Part shown: one piece after another, positions 39,813-64,000 of the stretch
Numbering within the stretch: position 1 is the first letter of the stretch
Layout of the letters: each line of letters starts with the position of its first letter
NCBI RefSeq assembly: GCF_041146795.1
Contig: NC_135177.1
Location: 21,612,560-21,676,559, forward strand
Source of the DNA: Maylandia zebra
Taxonomy: Eukaryota; Chordata; Actinopteri; Cichliformes; Cichlidae
DNA: 64,000 bases
Direction of reading: 5' to 3'
Position numbers and translations under genes: made by a program
The notes under the pieces: model-generated
Database searches by the model: none
What the model saw: only the letters and a program-made list of their open reading frames with translations
Told to the model about the DNA's origin: nothing

Positions 39813-41082
39813 CACGAACACGCCAGCCAGCCATCTATGAAGAAGGAGACTTCAGAAACAGTGTGCATTTTTTTTGTTTTGTCTAAGTGGGCCATTAGTT
39901 TTTTTTTTTAATTAAAAGGATGTACATATTTTATAGGTGATAGAAGGAAACTCTTATATTAAATAAAAAAGTTAACCTTCTATTTATACTACTAATATGT
40001 TGCATTTGATCTGATACTTAGCTCTACTTGACTGCTGCTCCTTCATGTTACTAACTCATGAACAAATTTACTGAACTAATTCAGAAGTATTGATGGTATT
40101 GATGCAGTATTGATGGTTTTAATTAAGACTGCTGTATTTGAGAACAATGTTATTGATTTAAATGTACTGTTCATTTATTTATCATTTTATTTTCTCCAAA
40201 AAAGCCTTTTCTATTGGTATTGCGTTGCTCATGCAGGTGGTGTGTTTGTCAGAGTTAAATAATCTGCATTGAGAAATAAAACGTTTTTTGGGGATACTTT
40301 GAAACTGATGATCTTTACATTTGAGTAGATACCGTCAGACTTAATCTTGAAATAATTCTGTGGTAATCTGCTGAACTTAATGATATTCATAGGTTAATAC
40401 TATTAATAGTAAACACTGTGTAGTAAATGTTGAAAGGTTTAATTAAGGGATACTGAAATATATGTGATACAACATCAGCTTACTACTTTTTGTCAGTAAA
40501 TCACACAACTGAAGGACGAATGGGTTCTAAATTTATTCTTGAAGTTTTGTGCCCCTTACATCACAAATGTTACACAGTTTTGTTTTTCATGTGTGGGTTG
40601 TAAACTGTTACCCCCCGTGTGGTGGTTGTGGTTTTATTTGAATGTGGGGTGTGAATTTGCATGCCATGAGAAATTATGACATACAATGAAGGCACGAGGA
40701 CTTCAAACCCAAAATCGTCACGACAACTGGCTGTTTTTTACACGAGCTGGTTATTCTCGTTCACTCTGACACTTTGAACGCGTTTCTACATTCAGAAACG
40801 GCTGACGGATGCCGCAGTATGCCATAATAAGTAACACAGTCCACATCACAGAGATCAGTGCTGCTCTAGCAGCCACTGCAGACCACAGTTCTACAAAACA
40901 TGACACCTGAGAGTATGTAGAGTACTGTTTTTGATTAAACACATACTGTACTGACTATAGGTTGAGGACAACATACCTCCCGAATAGGCTGGCATCTTGT
41001 AACTGAGGAGCAATTACAAAATGACTCCAAAACATAAAAATATTATATGTGGGATTAGTTTTTTTAGGGAGGTAGCAGGTTC

Positions 41083-41083
<1 letters not shown>
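39813..41083 (+). other. THEM4 3'UTR and intergenic sequence
   Basis: AATAAA signals at about 39962 and 40275 are candidate polyadenylation sites for the thioesterase transcript. The remainder to 41083 is AT-rich, with no gene recognised. Confidence 0.5.

Positions 41084-41142
<59 letters not shown>
41084..41142. repeat. (TA)n left flank of LINE insertion
   Basis: About 29 TA units running directly into the first base of the LINE. The matching tract resumes at about 43461-43523 on the other side. Confidence 0.95.
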
Positions 41143-41145
<3 letters not shown>

Positions 41146-43460
41146 AAGAGCATATGGGAGAAGGATGCAACCCATAACGGCAATGCTCAGTGGCTAGAGG
41201 ATCTGAGGGCTGACCACAGCGACCTCCCTGAACAGGGTCCAGTAACCATCACAGTGGCAGATATCCAAGAAAGGGTCTCCAGTATGAAGAGTTGGACAGC
41301 ACCAGGGCCCGACATGGTTCACGCCTACTGGCTGAAGAAGCTGACTGCACTCCACGAGCGTCTGGCAGCACAAATGAACCAGCTGCTAGTTAACGAGAGA
41401 CACCCGGAATGGCTAACTGAAGGCCGGACGGTCCTGATCCCCAAGGACCCCAAGAAGGGACCGGTCCCCTCCAACTACCGACCAATAACCTGCCTCAGTA
41501 CTACATGGAAGCTCCTGTCAGGCATCATATCGACTAAGATGAACAGGCACATGGGTCAATACATGAGTGGGACACAGAAAGGAATTGGCAAGAATACCAG
41601 AGGCGCAAAACACCAGCTACTGGTAGACAGAACAATCAGCCGAGACTGCAAGACCAGACTGACCAACCTGTGCACTGCCTGGATTGATTACAAGAAGGCC
41701 TATGACTCAATGCCCCACAGCTGGATACTGGAATGCCTAGAATTGTACAAGATCAATGGGACCCTAAGAGCCTTCATCAGGAACTCAATGGGGATGTGGC
41801 GTACAACACTAGAGGCCAACTCCAAGCCCATAGCACAAGTCACCATCAAGTGCGGGATCTACCAAGGAGATGCTCTGTCCCCACTGCTGTTCTGCATAGG
41901 CCTGAACCCCCTCAGTGAGATCATTAACAAGACTGGCTACGGATACCGACTACAGAACGGAGCAGTTGTCAGCCACCTCCTGTACATGGATGACATCAAG
42001 CTGTATGCCAAGAGTGAACGAGACATCGATTCACTGATCCACACTACCAGGCTATACAGCAATGACATTGGAATGTCGTTCAGACTGGAGAAGTGTAGTC
42101 GGATGGTAACAAAGAGAGGGAAGGTAGTCAGAACTGAGGGATTGAACTACCAGAAGGCAACATTGCAGACATAGAGGACAGTTACAAGTACCTGGGGATC
42201 CCACAGGCGAATGGGAACCATGAAGAGGCCGCTAGAAAAGCTGCAACCACCAAGTACCTGCAGAGGGTCAGGCAAGTCCTGAGGAGTCAGCTGAATGGTA
42301 AGAACAAGATCCGGGCCATCAACACGTACGCCCTGCCCGTGATCAGGTACCCTGCTGGGGTAATAGGCTGGCCAAAGGAGGAGATAGAAGCCACTGACAT
42401 AAAGACAAGAAAGCTCCTTACCATGCGTGGAGGGTTTCACCCCAAGTCCAGCACCCTGAGGCTGTACGCTAAGCGGAAGGAAGGGGGCTGGGGACTGGTG
42501 AGTGTCAGCACCACAGTCCAGGATGAGACAAGGAACATCCAAGAATACATTAGGAAGATGGCCCCAACTGACCGAGTGCTCAGTGAATACCTCAGGCAGC
42601 AGAAACCCAAGAAAGAGGAGGGAGACGAGGAACCATCATGGAAGGACAGGCCCCTGCACGGTATGTACCACCGGCAGATAGAGGAGGTGGCTGATATCCA
42701 GAAATCCTACCAGTGGCTGGACAAAGCTGGACTGAAAGACAGCACAGAGGCACTAATCATGGCAGCACAAGAACAAGCTCTGAGCACAAGATCCATAGAG
42801 GCTGGGGTCTATCACACCAGGCAAGACCCCAGGTGCAGGCTGTGTAAAGATGCCCCAGAGACAATCCAGCACATAACAGCAGGGTGCAAGATGCTAGCAG
42901 GCAAGGCATACATGGAACGCCATAACCAAGTGGCCGGCATAGTGTACAGGAACATCTGTGCCGAGTATAACCTGGAAGTCCCGAGGTCAAAATGGGAGAT
43001 GCCCCCAAGGGTGGTGGAGAATGACCGAGCTAAGATCCTGTGGGACTTCCAGATACAGACGGACAAAATGGTGGTGGCTAACCAACCGGACATAGTGGTG
43101 GTAGACAAACAGAAGAAGATGGCCGTAGTGATCGATGTAGCGGTTCCGAATGACAGCAATATCAGGAAGAAGGAACACGAGAAGCTGGAGAAATACCAAG
43201 GGCTCAGAGAAGAGCTCGAGAGGATGTGGAGGGTGAAGGTAACGGTGGTCCCCGTGGTAATCGGAGCACTAGGTGCGGTGACTCCCAAGCTAGGCGAGTG
43301 GCTCCAGCAGATCCCAGGAACAACATCGGAGATCTCTGTCCAGAAGAGCGCAGTCCTGGGAACAGCTAAGATACTGTGCAGGACCCTCAAGCTCCCAGGC
43401 CTCTGGTAGAGGACCCGAGCTTGAAGGATAAACCGCCCGCAGGGGCGTGCTGGGTGTTTT
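41143..43460 (+). mobile_element. R4/Rex6-like LINE with restriction-like endonuclease, 5'-truncated, young
   Basis: The open frame starts at the TA junction (W-K-S-I-W-E-K-D) and runs to 42174, then in the next frame to 43409: more than 750 codons in all. Reverse-transcriptase blocks: SSMKSWTAPGPDMVHAYWLK, SNYRPITCLSTTWKLLSG, WIDYKKAYDSMPHSWI, GIYQGDALSPLLFCIGLNPL and the catalytic YMDDIKLYA. C-terminal part: a zinc-knuckle C-x2-C-x7-H-x4-C (CRLCKDAPETIQHITAGC) and a PD...(D/E)-type restriction-like endonuclease core (QPDIVVVDKQ, AVVIDVAVPN). It ends TLKLPGLW-stop. One frameshift, a single-base loss in the G run at 42137-42140, is the only break seen. The 3'UTR is about 50 bp with a GC-rich hairpin (CCGCCCGCAGGGGCG). 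The loss of the 5' end is typical of aborted reverse transcription. Confidence 0.92.
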
Positions 43461-43465
43461 TTATA

Positions 43466-43523
<58 letters not shown>
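43461..43523. repeat. (TA)n right flank of LINE insertion
   Basis: TA units with one TATG interruption immediately after the T-rich end of the LINE. Confidence 0.95.
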
Positions 43524-43527
<4 letters not shown>

Positions 43528-43769
43528 CAAATATGTACGATGACTACCTGACCTTTCAGAGCTAAGTTAAAGTCATAATGCACCATGTCCAACCAGCAAT
43601 ATATAAGAGCAAAGCCTTCCTGCTTGTAACTTTACATAGACTTTCAAATGGCTTGCTGAGACCATGACATCAAATGTGAATGTTCATTATGCAGTGCAAC
43701 CCAATTAAAAAGTATTAGTTTAGCTATATTTTCATTTCAGATTAGTTTTTACCTTATAGTTGTTTTGTC

Positions 43770-44250
43770 ACATTTAAAGTCACATGAAAAACAAAGATTG
43801 TATTGGTGTCTGTGTAGCCCTGTTAAAAAGCAGAGTACACCCCATAATTCATCGTCTTGTAGAATCAACTACAATAACCTGAAGTATTTATTCTCTTCTT
43901 GCTTTTGTCAGTCTCTCACGTCATGGTGGAGGAATTTTGGCTCACTCTTGTTAACAGTGTTCCTTTAGTTCATTAAGGCTCATTCATGCACACCTCTCTT
44001 AAGGTCTCACTACAACATTTCAGTCTTGTTCAAGCCTGGACTTTGACTCGGCTGTTGCAGCACCTTGATTATTTTTCTTTTTTCAGTCATTCTGTTTTGC
44101 TGCTGTGGATCTTTCTCCTGTCGCATGATCAAATTCCATCCAAGCGTTAGCTGTTGGACACATTGGGATTGGAATAAGATAACACAAAGATAAGAATCTG
44201 GATGGCCCCTATACTCTTTTGCTTGGAAGACTTGCAGTTTAATATTTAAC
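43770..44250. mobile_element. decayed Tc1/mariner-like non-coding element
   Basis: Contains the run CTGGACTTTGACTCGGCTGT and GCACCTTGATTATTTTTCTT, which I recognise as a degenerate form of a very common fish DNA-transposon sequence. No open frame. Ends not defined. Recognition is from memory. Confidence 0.4.
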
Positions 44251-44289
44251 ATCTTGATTTCTCAGTCCACAGGCTGATTTTCCACTATC

Positions 44290-44595
44290 CCACACTCCAC
44301 CTTAAATGAGCTCAGCCCTGGGGAAGGTACAGATGGTTTTCTTTGCGTGGTACTTGTTTGTCTTTGTCCTGTCTTCCTCCCCTCACCTTCAACCAGTGAA
44401 AGATGATGGCTGCTGTCCCTCTCTGAGCCTGGTTCTGCTGGAGGTTTCTTCCTGTTAAAAGGGAGTTTTTCCTTCCCACTGTTGCCAAGTGCCTACTCAT
44501 AGGGGGGTCATCTGATTGTAGGATCTTTACCTTACAATGTAAAGCGCCCGGAGGTGACTGTTGTTGTGATTTAGTGCTATATAAATAATAATATT
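44290..44595 (+). mobile_element. dispersed SINE-like retroposon
   Basis: Carries GGTTTCTTCCTGTTAAAAGG and AGTTTTTCCTTCCCACTGTT, then the tail ATCTTTACCTTACAATGTAA to TTGTGATTTAGTGCTATATA. The first block recurs in reverse at 28205-28245 and 59540-59580, the tail at 23444-23512. This is the most complete copy in the window. Confidence 0.7.
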
Positions 44596-44599
44596 AATA

Positions 44600-47550
44600 T
44601 AAATGAAATAAAACTGTACATAATTTAATTTTTGTAAGCAATGATAAAGTATGGTTTTCAGAAATGTTCTATATGTGGCTCTATAATATAGTGGTTTGCA
44701 CATTTGCCAAACAAGCAAAAGATTCCTGGTTTAATCCTGGGAGGAGACTGGGTTGCATCAGAAAGGGCATCAGGTGCAAGAATATGCTGAATGACCCCTT
44801 GCGAATTAGAGTGCAGCCTTCCTGGGCTCATGCAGTGATTTCCACTACAGATTTGTGTGTCTATGTGTTTTTAAAATTCAGTGCTGCTCAAGGGTCTGAA
44901 CATCGCAGTCAGTCTATTAAGAGAGCGTAAAGAGATTTATAAATGTGTGTGTATATATATATACACACACACACATATATATGAAGAACCACAGGTCATG
45001 AAATCTTAAAAATTCTTGGTCATTTAGGAGAATATTTTTAAACCTTTAAACAGAGTGCCTCTGTTGTAAAGAGGTTTTATGCACAACTGCAAAAAGTGAC
45101 TGTTTAAAGTTAATATGAGAATAATTATTTTCAAGAAATTTTTTTTTCTGTTCTGCTTTTTAGTAGATCCTGTCAAGTAAGTTTTTATGCAGCAGTCAAT
45201 TAGTGGTTTAAGGTCTACAAGCCATACAGACTTTCAACTGCCTTTAACTTTAGTTCTCACACAGTTTGGTCGAATGTGTGGTTTCTGAGTGTATGGGCTC
45301 ATCACAGTACAGACCTGGTGGTCTTTTCAGGGCCCCTCATAGCTTTAACCTCAGTAAAATTGAGATGGAAATGCTACCAAAGTTTTTTAAAACCTTAATG
45401 GTGTGTGAGCATCTGTGTGTTTGTGTGTACGTGTGTATGTATGAGTGAGTACAGGACAAGTGAGCACTAGCAGTGTTTTTTTTTCCTTTCCCCTGAAGAG
45501 CCATGTGGTCAAGTTGGGTATGAGGAAGCGGGTGGAGGTGTTTCCACTTTCAGTTAAAACCACCTGCAGCATGCTCTGTCCAGTAGCATTTTAGTCTTCA
45601 GTGCTTTTTTTTTGAGGGGCCACAGTTTCACAATCCCACGGCCTTGTCATGAAATGTTTTGGTAGCTCTGAAGAGGATTCAGTGTTTTAGTTCTCTAGTT
45701 CACAGGTAGATTCTCAAATACTTAGACATTAACACATTTTCTCATAATTTAGTTTCTGTACACCTCCAACAATAGATTTTAGATCAAAGGTCAGTTCAGT
45801 TTTTATCTTCAATAAATAAAAAGCATGGCCCTGTTGGGTTGAGATCAGGTCATCAGGACATGGCCACTGAAGAATATCCCACTTCTGTGCTTGGAGAAAC
45901 TCTTAGGGATGTTTCCTGGAAAAGTCTAATCTGGAAGTGGCTTGCAACTTGTGAAGCTGTTTTTCTTAATTATGGAAAGAATATTTTGATCATCCAGTCT
46001 TTCAGGCTTCTTGGTATTACTGAGCTGACAATGCATACCTGCTGTTTGAGAAGGAACCGGAGTTTTGATTTGGACAGCTAAAGATTTTTTTGTTTGTCCT
46101 CTTTTACTCGCATGGCATCTCTTTGTTCCAATGAACAGCTATCAAAGCTAACAAAATGACTTCAACACATGGGATCAACTCCAGATCCTGCTGAATCTGT
46201 TCATGGAATGACAAGGAACAGGCCTCACCTGGCCATGCAACTGCTGGTCAGTCAATTACCCCGTTGCTTTTGAGGCAAATGGGGGACTGTGTATAAAAAT
46301 AAACAATTAATTCAAAATTGCAGTTAAACCCCTTCAGTTAAAGTGTGCACATCGATCTAATCTTGATTGTTTGATTCAAAATAATCCCCTGTGGTGGAGC
46401 ACAGAGGCAAAACTAAAAAAAAAAAAAAAAAAAAAAGAACAGTACAAAATTAAACCAAAAACAAACAAATCAAAATCCAAAACCTTAAGCATGTAAATAT
46501 GCTTTGTATTGTTCTTTGCTGCAGTTATTAGCAACATTTGAAATGAAAATACTCACTTTCTCACAGGTTAGCTAGCCAACACATCACTTAACTGTTTTTA
46601 CAGCATGTGTGTTTGTTTGTTAGTTAAAGCGAGCCATGCAGCATTCACTCCCTCACTGCACCTCTGAATTATTTTTTTTAAGTACTTTTAGCATAAAAGA
46701 ATCAGAATCAGAGTCAACTTTAAACACAGGAACTTTAACCCTAACAGCCTTTGAGACTTGTAATCTGTAAATGCTGGTAAAAGTGAAAGGACTTGATAAG
46801 ACCCTGAAGTGATTCTTGGTGATTTAGATGAACTCCAGTGTTTTGAGTGAGTGTTGGATTATGAGGATTATGATTTATTATTGCGAGTTAATTTTTGTAG
46901 TAAAATGATTTTAAAATATAGCTGAACAAATGATTAGTAGTTTGACACACAATTATTTATTTATTTATTTTGATAATTAATATTATTAATAATATTAATA
47001 ATTAGCAGCTCAGTTGTTGTGTACATAGTAGTTCAACTTAGTTGTTAAAGTAGTTAGAACAAATTATAATTGACTGCTCAAAGACATGCTGATCTAAGGA
47101 CATACTAAGATTTTTTTTATTGACGTTTAAAAACATTGTTGTCGTGAAAGAAATACGTCCTTACGAAGAATGAAAAGTGTCACTATCACGTGGCAAACAT
47201 TAAATCAAGATAAGATTTTGCAGCCCGGGTTCATATGAGTTGTCTGCTACAGGCTACTTGAGTAAATGCACTCGGTTACAGTCTGTTTCCCTCCTGACAT
47301 GCATGTGTCTGCACCATGTCTGCAACCACTGTACGAGCCATGTCTTAGAGGATTTACCACAATGATGTAAACCGAGAAGACGTATCGATTATTCATCGTT
47401 TTCTTTTTGTCCTCCCACCCGTGTTAAAATGGGGCATAAAATAACCCCTCCGTGTATGCCATACTGTATGGGCAGGGCCCTACGAGTAATTCTAACAAAA
47501 ATGACACCAACCCACGAAAAGGGATTTTTAATTTAAGGATGTTCCATTTC
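44600..47550. other. intergenic region upstream of the ROR gene
   Basis: No host exon recognised. Around 46080-46440 the sequence resembles the end of a common fish Tc1-like element (GGGGGACTGTGTATAAAAAT) and finishes in an A run (46407-46437). Short palindromic TATATATA/CACACACA at 44950-44985. Otherwise AT-rich and featureless. Confidence 0.4.
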
Positions 47551-47559
47551 CATACAGAC

Positions 47560-48022
47560 TGAAATCTAACGTCTCCACCGTGCATTTTATTTTCTCGATT
47601 GGTGTGGCGGAAATTTGTGGCAGCAACATGGGATTATATTTCTCAACCGAGCACTTCAAAGCAAAACCCGATCCGGTGCTATTACGTAAGAGCCGGTGAC
47701 ATAACTCTCTCCAGCCTGGGACGGCTAGGGCGCACTGTGAGCGCAAGGGGAGGGGGGTGGCGGGCGCGCGGCCGGCCGGTCCAGCTGCACTCTCCGCACT
47801 GCTGCTGCCACAGGGGGGAACGGGATTATTTCAAAAACAACCACACAAGAGGAGGAGTGCTGTTGAATAAGGGACCCTGACACACAGAGAGAGAGAAAGA
47901 AAGAAGCCAAGGAAGATGACTGCCGATTTTGGGGAGCCACTGTGAAGACTCTTGAAGGAGGCGAGATGGCAGTGCACGTTTTCAAATGCCTGCGCCGGCC
48001 TGGGCGCTAGAGCGACCAACAG
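47560..48022 (+). promoter_or_regulatory. ROR gene promoter and noncoding first exon
   Basis: The only strongly GC-rich block of the region: 47720-47790 holds GGGGAGGGGGGTGGCGGGCG (Sp/KLF-type) and GCGCGCGGCCGGCCGG. The exon probably ends at 48022 (CCAACAG/GTAGTA donor), and the coding part resumes after the acceptor TGTTTTGACAG at 48201. Two short upstream frames, MTADFGEPL and MAVHVFKCLRRPGR, lie in the leader at about 47916 and 47966 and could damp translation. No TATA box seen. Confidence 0.6.
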
Positions 48023-48208
48023 GTAGTATGAGTCTCGAGTTTTGCTTCGTTTCTTTCTGAGCACTGCAGTGTCAGCAGATAGATTTGAAAACTGACTGAC
48101 CTTACAGGACTTTGTGGTTTGTGTGCGCCAGAGTGCGTGAGTGAGAGAGCGAGTGAGTGAGGGGAGAGTGTGTGCAGGCCCACCTACTGGTGTTTTGACA
48201 GGAGAGTT

Positions 48209-64000
<15,792 letters not shown>

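Noticed and set aside
42812-43390. 192-residue minus-strand frame and other antisense frames
   Set aside because: Antisense shadow of the LINE endonuclease region.

Overview
This is a vertebrate, almost certainly teleost (percomorph) nuclear window. Genes are split by GT-AG introns, and CA/TA microsatellites and fish-type transposons (hAT, Tc1-like, L2-like and R4/Rex6-like LINEs, tRNA-derived SINEs) are abundant. The tRNA-derived SINE at 9307-9448 resembles, from memory, the AFC SINE of African cichlids, so a cichlid is my best guess. That is inference, not proof.

Layout. (1) 1-1900: repeat-rich, no firm gene. (2) 1901-12506, minus strand: nibrin (NBN), 16 coding exons traced, with a hAT relic, a perfect 106-bp-arm inverted repeat, a SINE and a fold-back element in its introns. 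(3) 13380-14382, minus: a three-exon microseminoprotein (MSMP-like secreted cysteine-rich protein) with a TATA box 266 bp upstream of its start codon. (4) 14.7-26.8 kb: no host gene seen; a three-layer nest of transposons and a decayed L2-type LINE. (5) 26849-31212: two head-to-head paralogues of an unrecognised short membrane-anchored coiled-coil family. The minus-strand copy has gained a tail of about 12 ten-residue repeats (A-E-A-P-K-Q-E-x-x-K); the plus-strand copy uses a GC-AG intron. (6) 31.2-36.0 kb: 3'UTR, Tc1 relics and a decayed multi-copy protein fragment. (7) 36376-39812, plus: THEM4/THEM5-like acyl-CoA thioesterase, six exons. (8) 41143-43460: a young, 5'-truncated LINE with a restriction-like endonuclease, inserted in a TA microsatellite. 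(9) 47.6-64.0 kb, plus: 5' half of a ROR nuclear receptor (RORC-like). The noncoding first exon, short N-terminal exons, both zinc fingers and part of the hinge are present; the ligand-binding domain lies beyond the window.

The genes do not form one pathway. NBN is a DNA double-strand-break sensor, MSMP a secreted ligand-like protein, THEM4 a mitochondrial/cytosolic thioesterase and RORC a transcription factor. The THEM4-RORC neighbourhood matches the mammalian arrangement (human 1q21), which supports RORC over RORA/RORB. NBN and MSMP lie on other human chromosomes. The most novel item is the divergent coiled-coil pair and the minisatellite-built tail of one member.
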